From positions 1-22,363 of IMG/VR virus record IMGVR_UViG_3300035698_004619: a DNA stretch of 22,363 bases. One strand, 5' to 3'. A program made the position numbers and the translations under genes. The first letter of the stretch is position 1. Every line of letters starts with the position of its first letter. Below the pieces are notes generated by a model that was not told the DNA's origin, did not search any database, and was given only the letters and a program-made list of their open reading frames with translations. Shown here piece by piece: positions 5,494-13,634 of the stretch. The DNA is from a virus.

Positions 5494-7683
5494 ATGCCAA
5501 TATTCAATAAACCCCGACCAGACGTTTTCGGACCAGGTGCCCCGGACCAATCAGCCCAACCACTTTATGATCCTGACAGACCGCCTCCAATCCTAGATAC
5601 CGCTTCCCTTCCGGCCACGTTACCTGGCGACCAGCCCGCAGAGCAACCAGAACAGAAATACTCAACCATGGGTATTGATCAAATGGTTCAGATGGAAGTC
5701 GCGAACATGGTCACGTCCCGAAAGGCCGCGTCTTATGACGCATGGAAAACAAAAAAGTTTATGTGGGACAAATGTTGGGAGCATTACAAGCAAGTTTATG
5801 ACAAGAGTGGTAAAGAGAATTGGCAATCGACCACGTTCCAACCGGACACAACCAAAGTCGTTGAGATCATTACGGCCAATCTTCACAGCGCGTTGACGGC
5901 CCCGAGTTCGCCGGCAGAGTGGGAGTGCCGGGTTAAAGCATTTGAGGATCAAGTTCGGTATGTAAACAAGATTGTTTCCAAAGATTTGGAACACGCGAAG
6001 TTTAAGCCTGGGTTCACGAATTACTTGAGAACCTTGTGCATTATCGGGACCGCAGTTGGAAAGGTGGGCTACGACTTCAAACAAGAGGTCGTCATGGTCA
6101 AGAAGAAGCCACAAGCGACCGTTATCGAACGGGCCATGGCCGCCTTCCAGGGCCGGCCTCCACAAGTCCCGCCTGAGACCTTTGCTCCTGAGAAGATGAC
6201 GGTTAAAGATTGGGCGACGGTCAATTACGTTGATCGATATAAGATTTTCCCTCAACCATACACAGACAAGATCGATAAAGATTATTGGATCATCGAAGAG
6301 TCTATCATCACGAACGCGGAACTGGTTGCACTTCAGAACCATCCAGATCCGTTCTATCGGCTTATAAATGTGACCCCGGACCTATTGTATCAGAGCTTTG
6401 GGAAGGTGGTCCAATACGACGAGGACACAGCGGCCAGACGCGCCGCACTCATGCAAGATGATCCGATGATGTTTCATTTAGATCCGGACACGCCTCATCA
6501 GTTACTTGAATATTGGGGGCCGGTTCCGATCTGGATGTTGGACCCGTCACAGCGGTACAACGAAGCCACGAAGAACGAACAGATCAATGCGTGGATATGG
6601 ATTATCGATGGAACGTTTTGTGTCCGTAAAAGCCTGAACCCAAACCGGGACGGTGAACCGCCTTACTTCAAAGATACTTATATCTCGATCCCAGGCGATT
6701 GGGACGGTATCGGGCCGGCTGAAATCATGCTCGGCCTTCAGATTGAGAAGAATGAGATGGTTAACACTGGCTCCGACCAAGTGAACCTTAGCCTCCAAAA
6801 GATTGTCGCGGTCCTCAAGGACAAGATCCCACCGAAGGATTGGAAGCGGTTGAAGTCTGAGCCGGCGGCTATCTGGACATTTGAAGGGATCGAGGATGTC
6901 CGGAAAGCGTTTACAATTGTCGAGTTCCCGGACATGACCAAAGATTGGTACATGAAAATCAGCATGGTTGACCAGGCTATCCAAGAGGCGACCGCCGCGG
7001 TTAAGGCGACCATCGGAGTCGGTGGCGCAGAGGACGAGGCCGGAGGCGGAACCTTCCGGGGCCAGCTTATGAATAAGCAAGTGGCTGGTGAACGGTTCAT
7101 GTTGACCGCCAAAGGAGTCGAAGCCAACGGGTTCAAAGATATTTATCGAAAGGTGTATCAACAGGTTTACCAGTACAAGACATTTGAATCGATCGAGCGG
7201 ATACTGGGGCCTGATGACGCGCAGAAGTTCCAATACATTTCGCCGGAAGAGCTGGACAATATTGCGACCCTAGTTCCGCGTGGTGTTATGACTCTCGAAT
7301 CCAAAGGCGTGAAGTTGGGCCAGATGGAAGGCTATGCGAAACTTTGGATGCAAGAGCCTTGGTTCAAGAAATATGATCTCGCTCGCAAGATGTGGTTAGA
7401 GATGGGCAACTCAGATCCGGACGGTGTGATTTTCTCAGAAGAGGAACTCCAACAATACAACCAATTCCGCCAGGCGATGATGCAATCGTTCCCTGGTTTG
7501 TCCGGTGGCGCGCCGGGACAAGGACAAGGACAAGGGCCTCAACCCGGTCCAGGACGAGGGGTTCCGCCAGGGCAATCCGGGGCGGGTAATACACCTCCGA
7601 GCGCGGGGGGCGGGTTGCCTGCAGTATCAGGACCGGGCGGAGATCCAGGTGCGGGGCCTGGGAAGCCTTTACAGTTAGCTTAA
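5494..7683 (+). CDS. Portal protein (P22-like size)
   Basis: This 729-residue protein lies directly downstream of the large terminase, started by AGGAGAG just before ATG 5494. The length matches podovirus (P22-type) portals of roughly 725 residues. The N-terminal 60 residues are Pro-rich. The body carries the usual portal-like stretches: WQSTTFQPDTTKVVEIITAN, a middle part with IPGDWDGIGPAEIMLGLQIE, and a long helix near IQEATAAVKATIGVGGAE. The last about 65 residues are Gly/Pro/Gln low complexity (APGQGQGQGPQPGPGRG) and probably disordered. It would form the dodecameric DNA channel at the capsid vertex. Assignment is by order, length and fold-like pattern. Confidence 0.9.
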   Translation: MPIFNKPRPDVFGPGAPDQSAQPLYDPDRPPPILDTASLPATLPGDQPAEQPEQKYSTMGIDQMVQMEVANMVTSRKAASYDAWKTKKFMWDKCWEHYKQVYDKSGKENWQSTTFQPDTTKVVEIITANLHSALTAPSSPAEWECRVKAFEDQVRYVNKIVSKDLEHAKFKPGFTNYLRTLCIIGTAVGKVGYDFKQEVVMVKKKPQATVIERAMAAFQGRPPQVPPETFAPEKMTVKDWATVNYVDRYKIFPQPYTDKIDKDYWIIEESIITNAELVALQNHPDPFYRLINVTPDLLYQSFGKVVQYDEDTAARRAALMQDDPMMFHLDPDTPHQLLEYWGPVPIWMLDPSQRYNEATKNEQINAWIWIIDGTFCVRKSLNPNRDGEPPYFKDTYISIPGDWDGIGPAEIMLGLQIEKNEMVNTGSDQVNLSLQKIVAVLKDKIPPKDWKRLKSEPAAIWTFEGIEDVRKAFTIVEFPDMTKDWYMKISMVDQAIQEATAAVKATIGVGGAEDEAGGGTFRGQLMNKQVAGERFMLTAKGVEANGFKDIYRKVYQQVYQYKTFESIERILGPDDAQKFQYISPEELDNIATLVPRGVMTLESKGVKLGQMEGYAKLWMQEPWFKKYDLARKMWLEMGNSDPDGVIFSEEELQQYNQFRQAMMQSFPGLSGGAPGQGQGQGPQPGPGRGVPPGQSGAGNTPPSAGGGLPAVSGPGGDPGAGPGKPLQLA

Positions 7684-7698
7684 TTCATGGAGGGGGAA

Positions 7699-8013
7699 AT
7701 GAAGAGTAGATTGATGGACGATATAAAAGAAACATGGCAGGACAGGCTTAAGGAGATGGAGGAACGCCTGATTGAAAGAGAACAAGAATTGGCCCGACGC
7801 GAAAGTGAGCAGTTCCAAAAAGAGATTGCACAGAGTCGCGTCTCCGTTGCGGAAGAAAATGCCGCACTCTATAAGGGTCGTATGCAAGCGGCCGAAGGAT
7901 ATTACGGAAACATGGTCAAAGAAATGATGTTAGCGATTGGGATGTGTCCAACCTGCAAGGGTGCGGTCCCACAGCGGAAGCCATGTGACTGCGTGGTGGT
8001 GTCCCATGTTTAG
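7699..8013 (+). CDS. Coiled-coil protein with C-terminal Cys cluster
   Basis: ATG 7699 is preferred to in-frame ATG 7687 because GGAGG at 7689-7693 fits it; the product is 104 residues. Residues about 5-75 are a strong charged coiled coil (for example RLKEMEERLIEREQELARRE). The C-terminus MCPTCKGAVPQRKPCDCVVV has four cysteines in a zinc-knuckle-like arrangement. It lies between portal and scaffold, where small head-assembly accessory proteins are common. Its stop overlaps the next start. No family is recognised. Confidence 0.65.
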   Translation: MKSRLMDDIKETWQDRLKEMEERLIEREQELARRESEQFQKEIAQSRVSVAEENAALYKGRMQAAEGYYGNMVKEMMLAIGMCPTCKGAVPQRKPCDCVVVSHV

Positions 8014-8260
8014 TCGGCAATCCTCAGTAGAAGAAGAAGCTTCAAAAGAACTGGCCTCGTCGTTTGGTGACATACAAAGATTTTACGCTTGGAAGTATTT
8101 GATGGGTGAATTGGTCCGGATGAAGTCGAAAGCGGTTGACGATATAGACAAGGTTCCGATCGACAGTTTGACGGTTCAAAGGATTGCTCAGGCTCGCGGG
8201 ATTCGGAAGTGCATCGACGACATCATGAAAAAGATCGAGTACGCGAAAGAGGGTGTATGA
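8006..8260 (+). CDS. Hypothetical helical protein between portal and scaffold
   Basis: The frame opens at 7937, but ATG 8006 is the sensible start because it overlaps the upstream stop by a few bases, giving 84 residues. The protein is helical and charged (FSRQSSVEEEASKELASSFG, later IDKVPIDSLTVQRIAQARGI) with one cysteine. No strong binding site precedes it, so it is probably coupled. Similar small proteins of unknown role are often found after phage portals. Confidence 0.6.
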   Translation: MFSRQSSVEEEASKELASSFGDIQRFYAWKYLMGELVRMKSKAVDDIDKVPIDSLTVQRIAQARGIRKCIDDIMKKIEYAKEGV

Positions 8261-8337
8261 CGGATGAGGAACTTCACTTGATGGATCAGGACACGCTCAC
8301 AGAGATTTTAATTCGGGCCGGTTTGATCCGGCCATAG
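8257..8337 (+). CDS. 26-residue peptide gene
   Basis: ATG 8257 overlaps the upstream stop as ATGA, with GAGGG a few bases before it. The product begins MTDEELHLMDQDTLTEILIR and ends at TAG 8335. The acidic, then hydrophobic-amphipathic pattern is compatible with one helix. The last codons are also part of an inverted repeat (8316-8333). Confidence 0.45.
   Translation: MTDEELHLMDQDTLTEILIRAGLIRP
8316..8333 (+). repeat. Inverted repeat GGCCGG / CCGGCC
   Basis: A perfect 6-bp GC stem with 6-base loop TTTGAT spans the end of the 26-residue gene. It is followed by ATAGATTTTC, a poor T-run, so at best a weak terminator or an mRNA-stabilising hairpin ahead of the scaffold gene. Confidence 0.5.
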
Positions 8338-8391
8338 ATTTTCATACTTTGACCACAAGCCTAACAGGCCGGTCATAGGGAGGAATACACA

Positions 8392-9363
8392 ATGACAGAA
8401 CAGGAATCGGCCCTCGACGAGAAGGAAGGCAAGACTTCAGATCAAGTTCTGGACGAGATCGAAGGTAAGAAGAAGGAACTCAAGGAAACTCCGCCAGCCA
8501 ATGCGAAGATTCCGGAGCTTCAACCTATCGTAGATCCCGAGCCGGAAGATACAGTCAAAACGCCAACCGCTCCGATAGACAAGCCATCCGAAACCGAGGC
8601 ACCTTCTGCCCCGGCTGAATCGCCCGTCCCTTTCGTAGAGAAAGATAAGGCGGAGACAGAGGAATGGATGAAGAAGAAGGGATTCAAGTCGGTACAAGAC
8701 ATGGCTCGTTCCATGTGGAATCTCGAAAGGAAGCTACATAGCAAAGAACCGGGGCCAAATACGGAACCAAGTGTTCCCGCGGCCAATGCGCCAATGCCCC
8801 GTCAACCGATGCAACCAGCTTCTCAATCTGTTGAGGATGTTGCGAAACATTACGGTATCGATCCGGAAGATCTAGGAAAGATTGGCCCGGTCGCCCGCGA
8901 TATCGCGATGTCCATAGTTCAACAGCAACTCGGCCCGTTGACAGCAAGGATCAACGCCTCCGATCGAGTTATTTCGCGTAGGACAACCGTCGAGAAACTA
9001 GACTCTGACCCTGCCTTCCATGATCCCGAGGTGCTTAAAGAAATGCACGAAATCATGGAGAGCAATCCAACCAACCTAAGAAACAATCCCGCTGCGATGA
9101 CTACGGTCTTTGATACGGCCTTAAAGAACATCGGACGGAGAAAGCTGGAAGGTTTAAAACAGACTCCTACTGATAGTCCACCGACCAACGGGAGTGTAGT
9201 TCCGAAGGGACCGCCGCCGACCGCAAGGGGAGCCGGGGTGCCGAGACCAGGGAACGCATTAGGTACGGGAAAAGACAAGATCAACGAAAAGTTTGAAACG
9301 CTCCCTGTGGCAGGGATGGAAAAGGTCTTGAGGGAATTGGGACAGAAATTGGAAGATGATTGA
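8392..9363 (+). CDS. Capsid scaffolding protein (putative)
   Basis: This 323-residue acidic protein lies immediately before the major capsid gene. Residues 1-90 are Glu/Pro/Lys-rich and disordered. The middle has WMKKKGFKSVQDMARSMWNL and a helical section near VEDVAKHYGIDPEDLGKIGP. The C-terminus is a Gly/Pro linker followed by a charged helix (EKFETLPVAGMEKVLRELGQ) that could bind the capsid protein. There are no cysteines, the protein is highly charged, and the gene order portal-scaffold-capsid is conserved, all of which fit a scaffold that organises procapsid assembly and leaves later. Translation starts behind AGGGAGG at about 8376-8382. Confidence 0.8.
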   Translation: MTEQESALDEKEGKTSDQVLDEIEGKKKELKETPPANAKIPELQPIVDPEPEDTVKTPTAPIDKPSETEAPSAPAESPVPFVEKDKAETEEWMKKKGFKSVQDMARSMWNLERKLHSKEPGPNTEPSVPAANAPMPRQPMQPASQSVEDVAKHYGIDPEDLGKIGPVARDIAMSIVQQQLGPLTARINASDRVISRRTTVEKLDSDPAFHDPEVLKEMHEIMESNPTNLRNNPAAMTTVFDTALKNIGRRKLEGLKQTPTDSPPTNGSVVPKGPPPTARGAGVPRPGNALGTGKDKINEKFETLPVAGMEKVLRELGQKLEDD

Positions 9364-9397
9364 ATACCCCAGTATGCAACTAGGGGGTGAATAAATT

Positions 9398-10429
9398 ATG
9401 ACTGACTTATATACAGAAAGTGATGGGACTACTATTACAACCATGATCGGTAATTATTACGACAAGGTTTTCTTAGAACGTCTCGTTGCTAATCTGGTTT
9501 ATCAAAAGTTCGCTGTTAAGAAATCGCTTCCCCAGAATGAGGGCGATACAGTGATTTGGCATCAGCTTATAAACCCAGGAACCGGGTACACTCTAAACGA
9601 GACCGGAACCCCAGGAACAAGCGCGGTATCAACTCGCAAAGTATCTGCTTCTCAGGTATGGAAAGCTGACCTTCGCAACGTAACAACTCGGGTCGCTGCA
9701 ACTGCTGTGAACCCCGTCGTTAAAGAAACGGCGGACGCTCTCGGTTATGGCGCGGCTTTGACTGTGGACAACTACATTTCCGACGTGATCGGATTTGGGT
9801 CCGCAGCTTCGACCGGTATCGCTGATGCCAGCTCTGCAAAGTTTCCCTCGGCTTTTACTCAAGGGTTTCCCTTGTTTGAAGGTAACCGAGCTTCGACTTT
9901 TTGGGCTGCCATCGGATTGCAAAACGGTTTCTTTTCTACGGTGACAACGATTGCGCATGTGCGCAAAGCTGTTACTGAATTGAAGAAGCTCGATGCTATG
10001 CCGTTTGAAGACGGGAACTATCGCGGAATCGTGAGTCCCACGGTTTCGGATCAAATCAGGGCTGACTCTAACTTTGCGACCTGGATGGCTTACACCAACC
10101 GGAGTGCGATGGAAAGAGGACGCTTGGGCGTGATCGAACGAGTCTTGTTTGAGGAAAGTTCTCAAGCGATGACCGTCGCGGTTCTTGCTTCAACTTATTC
10201 CGGGTACGTTTCGGGTGGTGGTTCCTTGTATGGAACTCTCATCGTCGGGAAAGGTGCTTATGGCGTAACCAAATTGCGTGGACAGGACACGAAAGTCAAT
10301 ATCGTCTCAGGAGCAGATAAGAGTGATCCTCTCGATCAACGTACCTACATCGGGTACAAGATCGCAGTGGCCGCTAAGATTCTGAATCCTTCGGCTGGTA
10401 TTGTTATGACGTTCTTGGACGACGCTTAG
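9398..10429 (+). CDS. Major capsid protein, N4-gp56 family
   Basis: This 343-residue protein shows the features of the N4-gp56 capsid family: YYDKVFLERLVANLVYQKFA near residue 20, then LPQNEGDTVIWHQLINPG, then a Thr/Val-rich strand region and the long P-domain-type helical part (VNPVVKETADALGYGAALT). The family has an HK97-like fold and forms the icosahedral shell. A late MERGRLGVIERVLFEESSQA stretch is followed by strand-rich C-terminal sequence. No cysteines are visible. AGGGGGT upstream of ATG 9398 is a good ribosome binding site. It is the last gene of the head block before a strong hairpin and the sugar cassette. Confidence 0.92.
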   Translation: MTDLYTESDGTTITTMIGNYYDKVFLERLVANLVYQKFAVKKSLPQNEGDTVIWHQLINPGTGYTLNETGTPGTSAVSTRKVSASQVWKADLRNVTTRVAATAVNPVVKETADALGYGAALTVDNYISDVIGFGSAASTGIADASSAKFPSAFTQGFPLFEGNRASTFWAAIGLQNGFFSTVTTIAHVRKAVTELKKLDAMPFEDGNYRGIVSPTVSDQIRADSNFATWMAYTNRSAMERGRLGVIERVLFEESSQAMTVAVLASTYSGYVSGGGSLYGTLIVGKGAYGVTKLRGQDTKVNIVSGADKSDPLDQRTYIGYKIAVAAKILNPSAGIVMTFLDDA

Positions 10430-10435
10430 AAAAGA

Positions 10436-10487
10436 TTTCTAAAGTCCTCTCCGACCTGATTTCCCCCAGGCGGAGGGGCTTTAGAAG
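10436..10487 (+). terminator. Strong hairpin after the major capsid gene
   Basis: TTCTAAAG (10437-10444) pairs with CTTTAGAA (10479-10486), and CCTCTCCG (10446-10453) pairs with CGGAGGGG (10471-10478), with one bulged T. A further CCTG/CAGG can close the top. It is stable but followed by GATAAAAGG rather than a T-run, so it may be an mRNA 3'-end stabiliser or partial terminator that sets high capsid and lower cassette expression. Confidence 0.55.
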
Positions 10488-10500
10488 ATAAAAGGAAAAG

Positions 10501-11238
10501 ATGAAAAGTTTAATTATAGGCAGAGGCGAAGTAGGAGAAGCATTGTTCGAGGTCATCAAACCTTACCACACGACGTTCATCCGGGACGTTGGGGAGTGCG
10601 ACCTTCCGAGCATTGAGGTGATGCATATCTGTTTCCCGGACAGCGACAATTTTGTTTCAGAGGTTAAGCGGTATCAGAAGAAATACAAACCAGATTTGAC
10701 GATTATCCATTCTTCGATCTCTGTTGGGACTACCGAAGAGATTGGGGGCCATATCGTTTATTCCCCGGTACGCGGTCGGCACCGGCCAAAACTTTCGGTG
10801 GAATTAAAGTTCTTCCCAAAGTTTATCGCCAGTACGATTAAGAAAGATTCTGACATGGCCGCGAAATACTTTAAAGAGTGTGGATGGGATGTTTTCTGTA
10901 CGAGAGACATAGCAGGAACCGAGTTGGTCAAGATGCTGTTCAATATCCACATGGGCATTGAGATCGCTTGGGCGCAGGAAGTTGACCGGATCTTGAACCA
11001 TTTCAAGGCGAACCCGTCAACGTATGAAAAATGGGAAGAGGGTTACAACGCGGGATATTTCAAATTGCTCCAACCTCATTTGATGCGGCCTATCATGAGA
11101 CCAGACCCGATAGGCGGGCATTGCATCTTGGAGTGTATCGAAATATTAAAGCAGCAATTCTCTTCACCAATCTTTGAGTTTGTGAGGTTAAGCAATGAAG
11201 AAGCTAAAAAAAGTTACACCAAAAAGAAAGGCAGTTAA
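10501..11238 (+). CDS. Compact nucleotide-sugar dehydrogenase-like protein
   Basis: This 245-residue protein begins MKSLIIGRGEVGEALFEVI, a Rossmann GxGxxG NAD-binding loop at residues 7-12. Residues about 139-164 (TELVKMLFNIHMGIEIAWAQ) match the central helix of UDP-glucose/UDP-ManNAc dehydrogenases. PDPIGGHCIL (Cys208) matches the catalytic-cysteine region of that family (usual form GGHCIP). The normal family length is about 400-440; here the C-terminal nucleotide-binding domain is missing and the linker is shortened. It may oxidise or bind an unusual nucleotide sugar, or be a degenerate member. Binding site AAGGAAAAG precedes ATG 10501. The 3' end overlaps the next gene by 44 bases. Confidence 0.7.
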   Translation: MKSLIIGRGEVGEALFEVIKPYHTTFIRDVGECDLPSIEVMHICFPDSDNFVSEVKRYQKKYKPDLTIIHSSISVGTTEEIGGHIVYSPVRGRHRPKLSVELKFFPKFIASTIKKDSDMAAKYFKECGWDVFCTRDIAGTELVKMLFNIHMGIEIAWAQEVDRILNHFKANPSTYEKWEEGYNAGYFKLLQPHLMRPIMRPDPIGGHCILECIEILKQQFSSPIFEFVRLSNEEAKKSYTKKKGS

Positions 11239-11449
11239 AAAGATCATCGATCCACCTGCGATGGAAATGACTCCCGCCAAGCCCTCTGTTTGTAAGACTT
11301 TGGCGAGGAAGGCAGAGAAGGCGGTTGAGGATCTTGAGGACAAATGCGCTCGCGGTGGATGCGGTCACGTTCGCCGGATGCACATCTTCAACAGGGTTAG
11401 CGAAGAGTGTCACCTCTGCCCATGCCGGGATTTTATTGAACTGAAATGA
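11195..11449 (+). CDS. Small basic protein with C-terminal zinc motif
   Basis: The start ATG 11195 is set by GTGAGG at 11182-11187, so the gene begins inside the dehydrogenase-like gene. The 84 residues comprise a Lys-rich N-terminus (MKKLKKVTPKRKAVKKIIDP) and a C-terminal Cys/His cluster: CARGGCGHVRRMH then CHLCPCRDF. Two zinc sites or one extended ribbon are possible. The stop overlaps the aminotransferase start. The role in the cassette is unclear; nucleic-acid binding would fit the basic tail. Confidence 0.65.
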   Translation: MKKLKKVTPKRKAVKKIIDPPAMEMTPAKPSVCKTLARKAEKAVEDLEDKCARGGCGHVRRMHIFNRVSEECHLCPCRDFIELK

Positions 11450-12549
11450 AAAAGAAGCCGGAGTTCATTACTTTCAGCAAGCCTGATATCTCAGAAAAAG
11501 AGATTAAGGCTGTTACTGACGTAATGAGGTCCGGTTGGTTGTCTACGGGGAAAGTGGTTCAAGCGTTCCAGTCGGAGTTCGAGGAATTCATTGGCGGCGG
11601 TTACGCGGTAGCCGTCTCGTCCTGTTCTGAAGCCCTGGTGGCCTCTCTGACGGTTGCGTGTATTGGAAGTGGTCATGAGGTTATTATCCCCGCTATGACC
11701 TTCTCAGCCGTTATAAACGCCGTTCTACAGGTGGGAGCCAAGCCGGTCCTGGTAGATGTGACGAGTTCGGGCAATATTGACCCTAATTTACTGAAACACG
11801 CTATCAACGAAAAGACACGCGGGATCATTGCGGTCCACCATACCGGCTTCCCATGCGACATGGACGAGATCCAAACGGTTGCCAAACCCTACAACTTGAC
11901 CGTAATCGAGGACGCGGCCCACGCCTTCGGTGGAACTTACAAGGGCCGGAAGATAGGGACCATCAGCGATTTCACCTGCTTTAGTTTCTATCCGACGAAG
12001 AATATTACTTGTGGTGAGGGTGGCATGGTGATCTGTAGAGACCCCGACAAAGCCGCCAGGATTAAAACGCTTATCCTTCAAGGACTTACGATGGGTGCCT
12101 GGAAGCGGTACGGGCGGGACACGATCTGCAATTACCAAATCGAGTTCCCTGGCCACAAAGGGAATATGTCGGACATCCATGCTTCGATCGGATTAGCCCA
12201 GCTGAGACGCTGGCCGGAGCTTAAGGAACGCAGAAACAAAGTATGGCAGATTTATGAGAAGGGATTAGGGAACCATATTCCCGGCCATTCTCAACACATT
12301 TACAGCATCAAGGTTCCCAAGCGGGACGCGATGAGGCAGAAACTTTATGAGCGCGGGATTGGGACCGGTATCCATTTCAAGCCGTTACACTTGGAGCCGG
12401 CTTATAAGTTCTTGAGATACAAAGAGGGCGACTTCCCGAGAGCGGAACATTACGGGGCGACGACATTGAGTTTCCCTGTTTCCTCGGCTATGACTGAAAA
12501 GGACGCTGAGAGAGTTGTTTTGGAGGTACTAGATCTTGGAATCAAGTAA
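11446..12549 (+). CDS. DegT/DnrJ/EryC1/StrS sugar aminotransferase
   Basis: This 367-residue protein is of full family length. Visible motifs: SGWLSTGKVVQAFQSEFEEF (residues 29-48), the cofactor-side Asp in VIEDAAHAFGG (D156), and the PLP lysine K185 in CFSFYPTKNITCGEGGM. Members transfer an amino group to a keto nucleotide sugar, for example forming 3- or 4-amino sugars for O-antigens and glycoconjugates. It lies just after the dehydrogenase-like gene and before methyltransferase and glycosyltransferase genes, fitting a donor-sugar pathway. It is coupled to the preceding gene by ATGA and overlaps the next by 14 bases. Confidence 0.93.
   Translation: MKKKPEFITFSKPDISEKEIKAVTDVMRSGWLSTGKVVQAFQSEFEEFIGGGYAVAVSSCSEALVASLTVACIGSGHEVIIPAMTFSAVINAVLQVGAKPVLVDVTSSGNIDPNLLKHAINEKTRGIIAVHHTGFPCDMDEIQTVAKPYNLTVIEDAAHAFGGTYKGRKIGTISDFTCFSFYPTKNITCGEGGMVICRDPDKAARIKTLILQGLTMGAWKRYGRDTICNYQIEFPGHKGNMSDIHASIGLAQLRRWPELKERRNKVWQIYEKGLGNHIPGHSQHIYSIKVPKRDAMRQKLYERGIGTGIHFKPLHLEPAYKFLRYKEGDFPRAEHYGATTLSFPVSSAMTEKDAERVVLEVLDLGIK
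12522..12527 (+). promoter_or_regulatory. Ribosome binding site for a TTG start
   Basis: GGAGGT lies inside the aminotransferase gene, 8 bases before TTG 12536, and decides this unusual start. Confidence 0.6.
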
Positions 12550-13021
12550 GAAGATTTTCATATGCGTCAAAGGAAATGTTTTGCCGAACTATAGTTTGGA
12601 GCATGACAGCCATGAGCGGTTAATAAAAGGCTTGGGCCTGAAGGATGACAAACTGTTTGAAAGGAATTTTGTTCGGGTCCAGATATGGCCGATGGGAAGC
12701 TGGTTTGATCCGCGGGTCCGGTTTAACGGTTGGGGAGTGGGTGTGGATGATTTCGATAGTTTGCCGGCCTGGTTCGAGGAAGATCGGGATTTATGGTTCG
12801 ATCGGTGCCTGGATGAAATCGAGAAGTTTGTTGTTCCCCAAACAGTGAAAGGGATTTATCCCGGCGATCTTTCGATTCAGGACGATATTACAATCGACAA
12901 TTTAAAAAGTGTGGCAGGGAATCTTTATGTAAACGGATCGGCTGTTTTTATCGCTCCGAACCTGAAGAAGATTGGCGGGAAACTTAGTGTTTCCAGGAAC
13001 GCAAAATATGAACCTAATTGA
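12536..13021 (+). CDS. Protein with beta-solenoid/LRR-like C-terminus
   Basis: This 161-residue protein uses a TTG start behind GGAGGT. The N-terminal about 100 residues hold SSKKIFICVKGNVLPNYS and several Trp/Phe-rich segments with no family I recognise. Residues about 106-157 show a repeat-like pattern: GDLSIQDDITIDNLKSVAGN, then LYVNGSAVFIAPNLKKIGGK, then LSV. This resembles short leucine-rich or polymer-forming beta-helix coils. Such repeats often serve as scaffolds or binding surfaces. It sits between aminotransferase and methyltransferase genes, overlapping both, so it is probably part of the cassette. Confidence 0.6.
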   Translation: MESSKKIFICVKGNVLPNYSLEHDSHERLIKGLGLKDDKLFERNFVRVQIWPMGSWFDPRVRFNGWGVGVDDFDSLPAWFEEDRDLWFDRCLDEIEKFVVPQTVKGIYPGDLSIQDDITIDNLKSVAGNLYVNGSAVFIAPNLKKIGGKLSVSRNAKYEPN

Positions 13022-13634
13022 GATCGAGAAATGTTTGATTGCCATGGGCAAAGAGAACTGGAACCAGCAGAAGGATAAACTTGCTGTTGAGATTGAGCAT
13101 GGTAAGAAGTTGCACGATCAGGTTGTTGCCAAGCGGCCGCAAGTCATTGTCGAGGTTGGCACCGGACATGGCTATTCGACGGCCTGGATGCTTCTAGCTT
13201 TAGCGAATATTGATTTAGGTCACTTGTATTCGATCGATATCGAAGCATATCCAGATAATGAGCCTGTTTGGAAGAAGCTGGGCCTTTCGACTCGCCGGCT
13301 ATCTGTTATGAGGGGAAGCCTTAAACAGTTCATTGAGGTTCTACCGACCCGGATCGATATGATCTTTTTGGATTCGGACCATCAGATACATAACATCGTT
13401 GATGATATCGAGATGCTTATGCCTCATTTGACGATCGGCGGGATGATCGCGGTCCACGATGTTGCCTATATCGAAGAGATGGGGAACTGTTTAAAAGATT
13501 ATTTCCATGGGATCAATTCGGATAAATTGAATCATTGCGGAGTTACCGCGAAGCCGGATAACAAATGGATGTATGAAGAATTTAAGTCTACAAGCGGTCT
13601 GGGGATCGCGACCAAAAAAGGGGAAACAAAATGA
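13008..13634 (+). CDS. Class I SAM-dependent methyltransferase (Methyltransf_24 type)
   Basis: ATG 13008 is preferred to in-frame ATG 12972, which would overlap the previous gene more and lacks a site; AGGAA lies at 12994-12998. The 208 residues carry motif I VEVGTGHGYS (48-57), an acidic end of strand 2 in LYSIDIE (73-79), FLDSDHQIHNIVDDI (120-134), and GGMIAVHDV (144-152). This is the cephalosporin hydroxylase/Methyltransf_24-like pattern often found in glycan clusters, where the enzyme O-methylates sugars. The LDSDH and HD residues may bind a metal. The stop overlaps the next start as ATGA. Confidence 0.85.
   Translation: MNLIEIEKCLIAMGKENWNQQKDKLAVEIEHGKKLHDQVVAKRPQVIVEVGTGHGYSTAWMLLALANIDLGHLYSIDIEAYPDNEPVWKKLGLSTRRLSVMRGSLKQFIEVLPTRIDMIFLDSDHQIHNIVDDIEMLMPHLTIGGMIAVHDVAYIEEMGNCLKDYFHGINSDKLNHCGVTAKPDNKWMYEEFKSTSGLGIATKKGETK

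Noticed and set aside
5662-7233. Long - strand frames (226 and 228 codons) within the portal gene
   Set aside because: They are opposite a full-length portal in a uniformly + strand operon, have no binding site and no recognisable motif, so they are codon-bias shadows.
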